From the NCBI GenBank assembly GCA_012269805.1, contig JAAXJP010000541.1, positions 1 through 17,303 on the forward strand: DNA of 17,303 bases. Reading direction: 5' to 3'. Origin of the DNA: Rubrivirga sp. Lineage in GTDB: Bacteria; Bacteroidota; Rhodothermia; Rhodothermales; Rubricoccaceae. The notes under the pieces are model-generated. The model was not told where the DNA came from and ran no database searches. It saw only the letters and a program-made list of their open reading frames with translations. Made by a program: the position numbers and the translations under genes. Of this stretch, positions 6,767-13,394 are shown piece by piece; position 1 is the stretch's first letter, and each line of letters starts with the position of its first letter.

Positions 6767-8086
6767 TCAGGCGGCGACCGGCTCGGCGCCGAGCGAGTCG
6801 ACGTCGTAGAGCGGGAACGCGTCGCAGAGCGCGCGGACCTCGGCGCGGACGGCCTCGGCGTCGGCCCCGCGGCTCTCGATCACGCGGTCGGTCAGCTCGA
6901 CCACGCGGCGGAACTCATCCGGGCCGAACCCACGGGTGGTCATCGCCGGCGCGCCGACCCGGATGCCGCTCGTCACGAACGGGCTCTCGGGGTCGCCCGG
7001 CACCATGTTCTTGTTGACCGTGATCGCGGCCTCGCCCAGCCAGGCCTCGGCCTCTTTGCCGGTGCAGCCCTTCGAGCGGAGGTCGACGAGCGCGAGGTGG
7101 TTGTCGGTCCCGCCGCTCACGACCGCGTAGCCCTTCTCGACGAACGCCCCGGCCATCGCCCGCGCGTTGGCGAGCGTCTGCTCCTGGTAGGTCGCGAACT
7201 CGGGCCTGAGCGCCTCGCCGAACGCGACGGCCTTCGCCGCGATCACGTGCATGAGCGGCCCGCCGATCGTGCCGGGGAACATGGCCGAGTCGAGGACCTG
7301 GCCGGTCGTCTTCGGGTTTCCGTTCCGGAGCGTCTCGCCGGTGGGGGAGGGGCCGTTCGGCCCGACAAGGATCATCCCGCCGCGCGGCCCGCGGAGCGTC
7401 TTGTGCGTCGTCGTCGTGACGACGTGGGCGTGCGGGAGCGGGTCGTTGAGGAGGTCCGCCGCGATGAGCCCGGCCGTGTGGGCCATGTCGACCCAGAGGA
7501 CGGCGCCGACCTCGTCGGCGATCTCGCGCATCGTGGCGTAGTCGAAGTCCCGGCTGTAGGCGCTCGCGCCGACCGACAGCATCCGCGGCCGGACCTCGCG
7601 GGCCTTCTCCCGGACCTTGTCGAGGTCGATCCGCCCGGCCATCTCGCCCTCCGTGTCGACGCCGTAGAAGTGCGGCTCGTAGAGCTTGCCCGAGAAGTTG
7701 ACCGGGCTCCCGTGCGTGAGGTGGCCGCCGTGGGCGAGGTCGAGGCCGAGGAGCCGATCGCCCGGGTCCATGAAGGCGAGGTAGACCGCGCTGTTCGCCG
7801 TCGCGCCCGAGTGCGGCTGGACGTTGACCCAGTCGGCGCCGAACAGCTCTTGCGCCCGCTCTTTGGCCAGCGTCTCGGCCTCGTCGACGACCTCGCAGCC
7901 GCCGTAGTAGCGCTTGCCGGGCAGGCCCTCGGCGTACTTGTTCGTGAGCGGGCTCCCCATCGCCTGGAGCACGGCCGGGCTGACGAAGTTCTCCGACGCG
8001 ATCAGCTCGAGGCCGTCGTTCTGCCGCTCGACCTCACGGCGGACGATGTCGAAGACGGCGGGGTCGGTGTCCTGGAGGGCAGTCAT
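6767..8086 (-). CDS. glyA: Serine hydroxymethyltransferase
   Basis: The protein has 439 residues, the usual length. It interconverts serine and glycine with transfer of a one-carbon unit to tetrahydrofolate, using PLP in the cytosol. Hallmarks are [20 protein letters not shown] (27-45), [16 protein letters not shown] (50-65), [10 protein letters not shown] (89-98) and [13 protein letters not shown] (171-183). VDMAHTAGL (199-207) and [15 protein letters not shown] (223-237) follow, with K229 as the PLP lysine. Between this lysine and [11 protein letters not shown] there is an insert (about 241-267) longer than in E. coli GlyA and similar to Bacteroidota forms. The ATG at 8086 is chosen over an upstream in-frame codon because MTALQDTDP aligns with the family start. 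A -7-like element TAGCTTTC lies 21 bases upstream. A distinctive hairpin follows the stop. Confidence 0.97.
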   Translation of the reverse strand: MTALQDTDPAVFDIVRREVERQNDGLELIASENFVSPAVLQAMGSPLTNKYAEGLPGKRYYGGCEVVDEAETLAKERAQELFGADWVNVQPHSGATANSAVYLAFMDPGDRLLGLDLAHGGHLTHGSPVNFSGKLYEPHFYGVDTEGEMAGRIDLDKVREKAREVRPRMLSVGASAYSRDFDYATMREIADEVGAVLWVDMAHTAGLIAADLLNDPLPHAHVVTTTTHKTLRGPRGGMILVGPNGPSPTGETLRNGNPKTTGQVLDSAMFPGTIGGPLMHVIAAKAVAFGEALRPEFATYQEQTLANARAMAGAFVEKGYAVVSGGTDNHLALVDLRSKGCTGKEAEAWLGEAAITVNKNMVPGDPESPFVTSGIRVGAPAMTTRGFGPDEFRRVVELTDRVIESRGADAEAVRAEVRALCDAFPLYDVDSLGAEPVAA

Positions 8087-8107
8087 GGGGGCGTTCGGCG
8101 GGGCCCC

Positions 8108-8115
8108 GAAAGCTA
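8108..8115 (-). promoter_or_regulatory. Putative -7 promoter element for glyA (TAGCTTTC)
   Basis: TAGCTTTC matches the Bacteroidota -7 consensus TAnnTTTG at all but the last base and lies 21 bases before the glyA ATG. The universal stress gene has TACCTTTC at exactly the same 21-base distance, which supports both. No convincing TTG-type -33 element is visible. Confidence 0.45.
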
Positions 8116-8149
8116 GCCCACCCCGCCGGCAGGAACGGCCCCATTCGGC

Positions 8150-8172
8150 CCGCCTCGGGAGGTCGGAGGCGG
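8150..8172. terminator. CCGCCTC/GAGGCGG hairpin after the DUF4359-like gene
   Basis: CCGCCTC (8150-8156) and GAGGCGG (8166-8172) form a 7-bp stem with a 9-base loop. The stem starts 9 bases beyond the stop of the minus-strand gene ending at 8182 and precedes the glyA promoter element. It shares its stem sequence with the other hairpins of this window. Confidence 0.45.
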
Positions 8173-8181
8173 ACCCGCTGG

Positions 8182-8526
8182 CTACGGGTCGTCGGATGGT
8201 TGCTCGATGGGCGTAAACCAGCCGGCGATGCCGAGGTACTCCCACTCGCCGCCGGGGAACCGCCCGTTGAGGTCGACGCGGTAGACGCTCGCCACGTAGT
8301 AGTTCTCGCGCCCGACGTCCTCGATGTCGACCCGGCCCGCGCGGCGACCGAGGCGGTCGTCGAGAAAGTCGGTCACGTTGCTGCCCGACGCCCCGGCCTC
8401 CTCGCGCGCGCGGGCGGCGGCCTCGGCCTGCAAGAACTCCTGGAACGCTTCCGGGCCCGGGTTGAGCAGGTACAGCAGCCCCGCCACCAGGATCAGACCG
8501 ACGAAGAGGATACGTCCGGGAGTCAT
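8182..8526 (-). CDS. DUF4359-like membrane-anchored protein
   Basis: This 114-residue protein starts with one hydrophobic segment ([23 protein letters not shown], about 5-22), either a signal anchor or an uncleaved signal. A helical charged stretch follows ([17 protein letters not shown]), then a small C-terminal domain ending [16 protein letters not shown]...[10 protein letters not shown]. The 'NP' after the membrane segment and the 'R.NY...S.Y...L.....yiGi.g.FtP' ending resemble DUF4359 proteins, whose function is not known. No catalytic motif is apparent. It probably has its own promoter: a perfect TAnnTTTG element lies upstream at 8577-8584. The hairpin at 8547-8571 lies between that element and the start codon. 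A second hairpin follows the stop. Confidence 0.6.
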   Translation of the reverse strand: MTPGRILFVGLILVAGLLYLLNPGPEAFQEFLQAEAAARAREEAGASGSNVTDFLDDRLGRRAGRVDIEDVGRENYYVASVYRVDLNGRFPGGEWEYLGIAGWFTPIEQPSDDP

Positions 8527-8546
8527 GAGACCGACGGGTTCGGAGA

Positions 8547-8571
8547 CGGCGGGTATCGGCCGATTCCGCCG
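8547..8571. terminator. Hairpin between the DUF4159 and DUF4359-like genes
   Basis: CGGCGG (8547-8552) pairs with CCGCCG (8566-8571), and the enclosed ATCGGCCGAT is itself self-complementary, giving a nearly continuous stem. It starts 19 bases past the DUF4159 stop on the minus strand and could end that transcript. It also lies downstream of a putative -7 element at 8577-8584, so it would form in the leader of the next gene's mRNA; both roles are possible. Confidence 0.4.
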
Positions 8572-8576
8572 AGATC

Positions 8577-8584
8577 CAAAGCTA
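8577..8584 (-). promoter_or_regulatory. Putative -7 promoter element (TAGCTTTG) for the DUF4359-like gene
   Basis: TAGCTTTG is an exact match to the Bacteroidota TAnnTTTG element. It sits just beyond the stop of the DUF4159 gene, 50 bases before the next ATG. A matching -33 TTG could not be found, so this rests on one motif plus position. Confidence 0.4.
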
Positions 8585-8590
8585 GCTCCC

Positions 8591-9271
8591 CTACTGCACG
8601 ACGCCCTGCGTCATGGCGTAGACGAGGAGGTTGACGCCCATCCGGAGCGCCGCCTCCCGCGCCGCGCGCGGGTTCGGGTGGACGCCCTCCGGCTCCCAGC
8701 CGTCGCCGAGGTCGCTCTCGTGGGCGTAGAACACGACGAGGCGCCCCTCGTGGAACAGCCCGTAGCCGACGGCCGGCGCGCCGTCATGCTCGTGGATCTT
8801 GGGCAGGCCGTCCGGGAAGTCGTAGTGCGCGCGGTAGACCGGGTGGCTCGCCGGGAGCGGCTGGAGCTCCTGCTCGGGGAACACCTTCCGGAGCTCGCGG
8901 CGCACGGCCTCGTCCAGCCCGTAGTCGTCGTTGACGATAAGGAAGCCGCCGCCCTCGAGGTAGCGCCGGAGCCGGCCCGCCTCGGCGTCGGTGAGGACCA
9001 CGTTGCCGTGCCCGTTGAGGTAGAGGATCGGGACCGTAAAGAGCCGGTCGCTCGTGAGCTCGACGGTGATCGGCTCGGGGGCGAGATCGAGGAGCGTGTG
9101 CTCGCGGGCGTACGCGATGAGGGTGGGGAGCGGGTCGCCGGAGTACCAGTCGCCGCCGCCGCCGTACTGGACGCGGGCGATCTGGGCCTCGCCCTGGGCC
9201 GCGGCGGGCGACGCCCCTATACATAAGGTGGCGGCGAGCGCGAGAAGACGGGCGGGGCGGGCGAGAGGCAT
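8591..9271 (-). CDS. Secreted DUF4159 family protein
   Basis: This 226-residue protein begins with a cleavable signal peptide (MPLARPARLLALAATLC...SPAAAQ, about 1-26). The mature protein has the DUF4159 pattern. It opens with IARVQYGGGGDWYSGDPLPTL, then has ILYLNGHGNVVLTDAEAGRLRRYLEGGGFLIVNDDYG written here in parts: a LYLNGHG turn, an ALRRYLEGGG helix-loop and a FLIVNDDYGLD strand. Later come HPVYRAHYDFPDGLPKI and FYAHESDLGDGWE. The fold is thought to resemble class I glutamine amidotransferases; its role is not established, though relatives often sit near aerotolerance (BatA-type) gene clusters, which are absent here. The ATG at 9271 is chosen because it starts the signal peptide; the frame is open further upstream into the divergent gene. 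It is divergent from the DUF1028 gene across 40 bases, which must hold both promoters. Confidence 0.85.
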   Translation of the reverse strand: MPLARPARLLALAATLCIGASPAAAQGEAQIARVQYGGGGDWYSGDPLPTLIAYAREHTLLDLAPEPITVELTSDRLFTVPILYLNGHGNVVLTDAEAGRLRRYLEGGGFLIVNDDYGLDEAVRRELRKVFPEQELQPLPASHPVYRAHYDFPDGLPKIHEHDGAPAVGYGLFHEGRLVVFYAHESDLGDGWEPEGVHPNPRAAREAALRMGVNLLVYAMTQGVVQ

Positions 9272-9311
9272 GGGCGCTAGACTACGGATCCCTGTTTCGG
9301 ACCAGACACCG

Positions 9312-10361
9312 ATGCCAACGCCCGCCCCCCGCCTCTTCGTTTCCCTCGTCGCCGCGCTGGCGGTCGCCGGCTGCGCACACCAGCCGCGGATCGTCACGAA
9401 CGAGGCCGGCGAACCGCTCGTCTCGACGTTCTCGATCGTCGCCGTCGACACGACGACGGGCGAGATCGGCGTCGCGGTCCAGTCCAAGTTCCCGAACGTC
9501 CGGTTCATGGTGCCGACGGTGAAAGCGGGCGTCGGGGCCGTGGCGACGCAGAGCTTCGCCCGCCTCGCGTACGGCCCGGAGGGGATCGCGCTGATGGCCG
9601 AGGGCGCGACGGCCGAGGAGGCCCTCCGCATCTCGATGCGCAACGACCCGAACCCGCCCGTCCGCCAGGTGGGCATGGTCGACGCGCGCGGCAATGCCGC
9701 GACGTTCACCGGCGCCGAGGCGTTCGACTGGCGCGGTGGCCGGGTCGGCGGCTCCGACGCGATCGCCGAGGCGGGCGTGGTCGCGGTCGGGCACGGCTAC
9801 GCGGCACAGGGCAACATCTTGGTCTCGCAGGAGACGGTCGACGCGATCGCGGAGACGTTCGAGGCGAGCACCGGCACGCTCGCGCAGCGGCTCACGGCGG
9901 CGCTCGTCGCCGGCGGGCGCGCCGGCGGCGACAAGCGGGGCGAGCAGTCGGCCGCGCTCGTCGTCCACCGCGGGGGCGCGGGCTATGATGGGTCCGACGT
10001 CGTTGTCGACATCTCGGTCTACGACCACCCGACGCCGCTCGCCGAGCTCGAGCGGCTGGTCGCGCTCAACGACCTCTACTTCACCGACTCCGACCCGGCC
10101 GACATGGTCGAGATCACGCCCGCGATCGCCCGCGAGCTCCAAGAGATCTGGCTCGCCCGCGACTTCTACGACGGCCCGGCCGACGGCGAGGTCGACCCCG
10201 AGTTCCAGTCGATCCTGACCGACTACATGGGCTGGGAGAACTACGACCTCCGCATCGACGAGGTCGCCGACGTGGACCTCGACGCCGGCGAGACCTTGCG
10301 GATCGACCGCGAGGTGCTGGACGACATCCGGGCCGTCTTCCGCGAGGGCCGCTACCGGTAG
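9312..10361 (+). CDS. DUF1028 family lipoprotein
   Basis: The protein has 349 residues. An N-terminal lipoprotein signal (MPTPAPRLFVSLVAALAVAGC, Cys21) is followed by the DUF1028 domain at about 38-265. Its signature includes STFSIVAVDTTTGEIGVAVQ, GVGAVATQSFA and GNILVSQETVDA. DUF1028 proteins have an Ntn-hydrolase-like fold; the substrate is not known. The segment LAELERLVALNDLYFTDSDP is the usual linker to a C-terminal putative peptidoglycan-binding-like region (about 275-349) found in long members. If the enzyme self-processed like true Ntn hydrolases, the lipid anchor would be lost, so the signal is worth noting. A GTG-started gene begins one base after the stop, indicating translational coupling. 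The ATG at 9312 is chosen for the signal peptide. Confidence 0.85.
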   Translation: MPTPAPRLFVSLVAALAVAGCAHQPRIVTNEAGEPLVSTFSIVAVDTTTGEIGVAVQSKFPNVRFMVPTVKAGVGAVATQSFARLAYGPEGIALMAEGATAEEALRISMRNDPNPPVRQVGMVDARGNAATFTGAEAFDWRGGRVGGSDAIAEAGVVAVGHGYAAQGNILVSQETVDAIAETFEASTGTLAQRLTAALVAGGRAGGDKRGEQSAALVVHRGGAGYDGSDVVVDISVYDHPTPLAELERLVALNDLYFTDSDPADMVEITPAIARELQEIWLARDFYDGPADGEVDPEFQSILTDYMGWENYDLRIDEVADVDLDAGETLRIDREVLDDIRAVFREGRYR

Positions 10362-10362
10362 C

Positions 10363-10899
10363 GTGCACCCGGTCCTCCTCCGCCTCGCCGACGGCGCCTC
10401 ATCCGGGACGTTGGGCCACGCGCCCGCCGTCTCGGAGGAGGTTGCCGACCAGCCCGGTCTCGTCGAGGTCTTGGTCGACGCGCTGTCGGACGACGACGAG
10501 GGGCTCCGCAACCGGGCCACGATCGCGCTCGACCGCGCCACCCGTCGCGACCCCGCCCCGTTAGCGCCCTTCGCCGACGCGCTCCTCGCCGCTGCCGAGG
10601 CCAGTCGCCGCGGCGGCGCGCTCCGGCGGCTTCTCCCGCTGCTGCTGTCGCGCGTCCCCCTCCGCCTCGACGAGGCCCACCGACTGGTGGACCATACCGA
10701 AACCTGGCTCCGGACCGAGCCGCCAGCCGTCCGCGCCAACGCCCTCGACGCAGCCGTTTCCGCGGTCCGTCGGCACCCGGCACTCCTCGGCCGCGTCCGC
10801 CCGCTCGCCGAGGCCGCGCTGGACCACCCGGCGCCGTCGGTCCGCGCCCGCGCGCGGCGCCAGTGCGCCCACCTCGACCGGCTCGCCGAGGCGGAGTAG
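10363..10899 (+). CDS. HEAT-repeat-like protein
   Basis: This 178-residue protein starts at a GTG that follows the previous stop with a single base between. It is built of amphipathic helices with the alternation of HEAT repeats, for example LVEVLVDALSDDDEGLRNRATIALDRA and, near the end, LAEAALDHPAPSVRARARRQC. Each has the typical Asp/Pro turn and the V.A.A second helix. HEAT arrays are protein-protein scaffolds; no enzymatic residue is evident and no signal peptide is seen, so it is probably cytoplasmic. It is tightly coupled to the DUF1028 gene before it and to the membrane protein after it (3 bases apart), implying one operon. The function is unknown. Confidence 0.7.
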   Translation: MHPVLLRLADGASSGTLGHAPAVSEEVADQPGLVEVLVDALSDDDEGLRNRATIALDRATRRDPAPLAPFADALLAAAEASRRGGALRRLLPLLLSRVPLRLDEAHRLVDHTETWLRTEPPAVRANALDAAVSAVRRHPALLGRVRPLAEAALDHPAPSVRARARRQCAHLDRLAEAE

Positions 10900-10902
10900 G
10901 CC

Positions 10903-11403
10903 GTGGAGCGCGACCCGCCGATCCTCGAGTTGACGTCGGAGCGCGACCTCCGCCGCTTGCGGGTCACGTACACCGTTCTCGCCGGGCTGCCGATGCTCCC
11001 GCTCGCGCTCGTCTTTCTGCTCGGCTCGCAGAGCGTCCTCGTGTGGACGGCGGCGTTCGTGTTCAGCGTCCCGTTCGTGGCCGTCCCGCTCGGCGGCGCC
11101 CGCACGCTCCGCCGGCTCGCGGCCGGGCTGGACGGCGTCCGCGTCGACGGACGGACGATCCCGTGGTCGGGCGTCGAGCACGTCGACCTCGACCGGACGC
11201 GCCCGTACTTCGAGGTCCGCGTCGTGGCGAGGGGACGGACGGTACGCACGCCGTGTCCGCTTCCGCCCGAGGCCGTCCAGGCCCGCCTCGGCGCGTGGTG
11301 GGAGGCGGCTGGCGGGCCGGTCGAGGCCGAGCCGCATGTCGCTGGCGCCGACGGGTCGTGGACGGGCGTCCGACTCCGGCGCGCGGCCGTCACGAAGGGA
11401 TAA
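10903..11403 (+). CDS. Two-TM membrane protein with a bacterial PH-like domain
   Basis: The 166-residue protein begins at GTG, 3 bases after the previous stop. A charged N-terminus (ELTSERDLRRLR) precedes two hydrophobic segments (about 21-41 and 45-65) forming a helical hairpin. The soluble part opens LDGVRVDGRTIPWSGVEHVDLD, which resembles the first strands of bacterial PH-like (bPH/YcxB-type) domains, where 'g....g..i.W..i..v' is common. Such proteins are inner-membrane and of mostly unknown function. No catalytic residues are seen. The family assignment comes from this pattern only. The gene ends 51 bases before pgi, so it may share a transcript with it. Confidence 0.65.
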   Translation: MERDPPILELTSERDLRRLRVTYTVLAGLPMLPLALVFLLGSQSVLVWTAAFVFSVPFVAVPLGGARTLRRLAAGLDGVRVDGRTIPWSGVEHVDLDRTRPYFEVRVVARGRTVRTPCPLPPEAVQARLGAWWEAAGGPVEAEPHVAGADGSWTGVRLRRAAVTKG

Positions 11404-11454
11404 CCGGCACCGCGTCGCGCGGAGGGCGTTCGCACGTCCCTCCCCTCTGACTCG

Positions 11455-12735
11455 ATGCCCATCCACTTCGACCGCCAGCACGCCGCCGACGCGCTCGCCG
11501 ATCTCGACGTCGATCGCGACGCCCTCGACGCCGACGTCCTCGACGCCCACCAGCGCGTCCTCGACGGCGAGACCGCCAGCCCCGGGATGCTCGGTTGGCG
11601 GCAGATGCTCCTCGATCCCGACGACGCGCTTCTCGAAAGCGTCGCCGAGACGGCCGCCGAGATCCGCGAGCGCGCCGACGTCCTCCTTTGCATCGGGATC
11701 GGCGGGTCCTACCTCGGTGCCGAGGCCGTCATGCAGGCCCTCGTCCCGCCGTTCTCCGACGACGGCCCGGAGATCCACTTTGCCGGCAACCATCTCGGGC
11801 CCGACTACCACGAGCGCCTGTTCGAGTACCTCGACGGGAAGAGCGTCTACGTCAACGTGATCTCGAAGTCGGGGACGACGCTGGAGCCGGCGCTCGCCTT
11901 CCGCCTCGCCCGTCGGTTTCTGGAGGAGCGGTTCGACGACGCCGACCGCCGGATCATCGCGACGACGGACGCCCACAAGGGGGCGCTCCACGACTTCGCC
12001 GTCGAGCGCGGCTACCGCCGCTACGTGGTGCCCGACGACGTCGGCGGGCGGTTCTCGGTCTTGACGCCGGTCGGCCTCCTGCCCATCGCCGCCGCCGGCA
12101 TCGACGTGCGGACCCTGTTCTACGGCGCCGTCGCCCAGGCCCGCGAGCTCACCGAGGCCGCCCCGACCCACCCGGCGCTCCAGTACGCGGCCGACCGCTA
12201 CGCCTTCCACGAGGCCGGCTACAAGACGGAGGTCCTTGCCTCGATGGACCCCCGGCTGACTGGCATCGGCGCGTGGTGGCAGCAGCTCTTCGGCGAGAGC
12301 GAGGGGAAAGAGGGGAAGGGCCTCTTCCCGGTCACGCTCCAGTACACGACGGACCTCCACTCGGTCGGGCAGTACGTCCAGCAGGGCCAGCGCGTCCTTG
12401 TCGAGACGTTCCTCCGCATCGACGACGCGGCCGACGGGCCGGCCGTCAAGGAGGAAGACGGGGACCCGGACGGATTGAACTACCTCGCCGGCAAGCCCTA
12501 CGGCTTCGTCAACGAGAAGGCTTACGAGGGGACGGCCGAGGCCCACGCCGAGGGCGGCGTCCCAAACTGGACGCTTACGCTGTCGCGCCTCGACGCCGAG
12601 ACGCTCGGCCGGCTCCTCTACTTCTACGAGCACGCGGTAGCCGTGAGCGGGACGATGCTGGGCGTCGACCCGTTCAACCAGCCCGGCGTCGAGACCTACA
12701 AGCAGAAGATGTTCTCGCTCCTCGGACGTCCGTAG
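11455..12735 (+). CDS. pgi: Glucose-6-phosphate isomerase
   Basis: This 426-residue enzyme interconverts glucose-6-phosphate and fructose-6-phosphate in glycolysis and gluconeogenesis in the cytosol. Its length places it with the shorter bacterial form (Bacillus-type, about 430-450 residues) rather than the 550-residue E. coli form. Hallmarks are the sugar-phosphate-binding LCIGIGGSYLGAE (78-90) and VISKSGTTLEP (135-145), and signature 1, GGRFSVLTPVGLLP (197-210). The catalytic Glu is in FGESEGK (279-285), the ring-opening His in TTDLHSVGQ (H302), and the C-terminal signature GVETYKQKMFSLL carries catalytic Lys416 or Lys418. A strong hairpin follows the stop. No Shine-Dalgarno sequence precedes the ATG, as for the other genes here. 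Confidence 0.97.
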   Translation: MPIHFDRQHAADALADLDVDRDALDADVLDAHQRVLDGETASPGMLGWRQMLLDPDDALLESVAETAAEIRERADVLLCIGIGGSYLGAEAVMQALVPPFSDDGPEIHFAGNHLGPDYHERLFEYLDGKSVYVNVISKSGTTLEPALAFRLARRFLEERFDDADRRIIATTDAHKGALHDFAVERGYRRYVVPDDVGGRFSVLTPVGLLPIAAAGIDVRTLFYGAVAQARELTEAAPTHPALQYAADRYAFHEAGYKTEVLASMDPRLTGIGAWWQQLFGESEGKEGKGLFPVTLQYTTDLHSVGQYVQQGQRVLVETFLRIDDAADGPAVKEEDGDPDGLNYLAGKPYGFVNEKAYEGTAEAHAEGGVPNWTLTLSRLDAETLGRLLYFYEHAVAVSGTMLGVDPFNQPGVETYKQKMFSLLGRP

Positions 12736-12761
12736 CTCCGAGAACCGACCTTCACGCCACC

Positions 12762-12791
12762 GGGGCCGTGCCGATCTGTCGGCGCGGCCCC
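12762..12791 (+). terminator. pgi terminator hairpin
   Basis: Bases 12762-12774 and 12779-12791 form a 13-bp stem (GGGGCCGTGCCGA with its complement, one G-U pair) around the loop TCTG, 27 bases after the pgi stop. It is followed by a C-rich run and then GCTCGTTCC, not by a true U-tract. It isolates the DnaA-box region from pgi transcription. Confidence 0.65.
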
Positions 12792-12867
12792 CCGCTCGTT
12801 CCGGGCCTGCCCGTCTCGATGTCCGCGAGCGGTCGTCCACCGACCGGCCCAGACGCTCGAAAAAAGG

Positions 12868-12929
12868 CTATCCACACTGTGGATGCCGGTGTGGAAAACC
12901 CCCGGCCAATCGGGGAGGCCTGTGGACGC
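12868..12929. repeat. DnaA-box cluster, left group
   Basis: Four boxes: CTATCCACA (12868-12876), TGTGGATGC (12878-12886, opposite strand), TGTGGAAAA (12890-12898, opposite strand) and TGTGGACGC (12921-12929, opposite strand). The first two face each other across one base as a perfect inverted repeat, ATCCACA-C-TGTGGAT. Confidence 0.7.
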
Positions 12930-12992
12930 ATCGACGGATGGGGGATTCGGACCCTGCGTCAACCCCAGACCGCCCACGGGCTGTGCGACCCC

Positions 12993-13072
12993 TTGTCCAC
13001 ATGCCCCCTAGCCCTCGGCCGGGTGGGCTAGACCCTCGGCCTCCCTGTGGACGAGTGTGGAGATGTGGACGA
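12993..13072. repeat. DnaA-box cluster, middle group
   Basis: TTGTCCACA (12993-13001) is an exact copy of the box preferred in GC-rich actinobacteria. It is followed by three opposite-strand boxes in close succession: TGTGGACGA (13046-13054), TGTGGAGAT (13056-13064) and TGTGGACGA (13064-13072). The starts of the last three are 10 and 8 bases apart, close to one helical turn. Confidence 0.7.
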
Positions 13073-13127
13073 CTCCCTGGAGATCAGTCCTAGCGCCTTC
13101 CTCAGCGACTGGACGGGGAGCTCTCGT

Positions 13128-13213
13128 CGTGGATGGACTCGTGGACAGACAGGGCAGTTGTCCACGGTTCTCCACGAGCGCTCCTGTCCCCCCAGTTGTC
13201 CACGGGATCCACA
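13128..13213. repeat. DnaA-box cluster, right group
   Basis: Weak CGTGGATGG (13128-13136) and CGTGGACAG (13140-13148) are followed by TTGTCCACG (13158-13166), TTCTCCACG (13168-13176), TTGTCCACG (13196-13204) and GGATCCACA (13205-13213). The last four point the same way, toward the AT-rich element, and the final two abut without a spacer. A further box, TGTGGACGG, lies beyond the AT-rich element at 13267-13275. Confidence 0.7.
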
Positions 13214-13264
13214 GCCCTACTACTTCTTCAGCATTCTATTCTTTCATACAGAGTAATACAGAGG
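13214..13264. other. DnaA-trio motif and AT-rich DNA-unwinding element
   Basis: Directly after the last forward DnaA box and a GCC spacer comes CTA-CTA-CTT-CTT (13217-13228). Read on the other strand 3' to 5' this is GAT-GAT-GAA-GAA, matching the DnaA-trio motif of basal origin elements on which DnaA assembles on single-stranded DNA. The stretch 13217-13263 is about 34 percent GC (16 of 47 bases) in an otherwise very GC-rich window, as expected of an unwinding element. Strand opening would start here. Confidence 0.68.
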
Positions 13265-13345
13265 GGTGTGGACGGAGCCCGAGGAGGGAAGCCAGGAGGC
13301 ATAGACCACTGATCGCCTCGGGTATACCACTCGCAGACCGGTCGG

Positions 13346-13358
13346 TGACAGGCTGTCA
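13346..13358. promoter_or_regulatory. Palindrome upstream of the stress-protein gene, possible operator
   Basis: TGACAG-G-CTGTCA is a perfect inverted repeat 57 bases before the ATG at 13416 and 28 bases before the putative -7 element. It could be a regulator site; no cognate regulator is known, so this rests on symmetry and position only. Confidence 0.25.
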
Positions 13359-13386
13359 GTCAGGCTGCTCTGCCGCGTTCTCCGCG

Positions 13387-13394
13387 TACCTTTC
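13387..13394 (+). promoter_or_regulatory. Putative -7 promoter element for the universal stress gene (TACCTTTC)
   Basis: TACCTTTC matches TAnnTTTG except for the last base and lies 21 bases before the ATG, the same distance as the TAGCTTTC in front of glyA. A -33 TTG is not evident. Confidence 0.4.

Noticed and set aside
9282..12840. Very long minus-strand open frames opposite the DUF1028 gene and pgi
   Set aside because: Low-complexity translations (Ser/Arg/Ala or Val/Glu/Arg-rich) with no recognisable motif, opposite well-supported plus-strand genes.
12868..13275. Plasmid iteron array
   Set aside because: The repeats are DnaA-box-like with variable spacing and both orientations, not identical direct repeats. 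No rep, par or mobility gene is present, and the flanks are chromosomal housekeeping genes.
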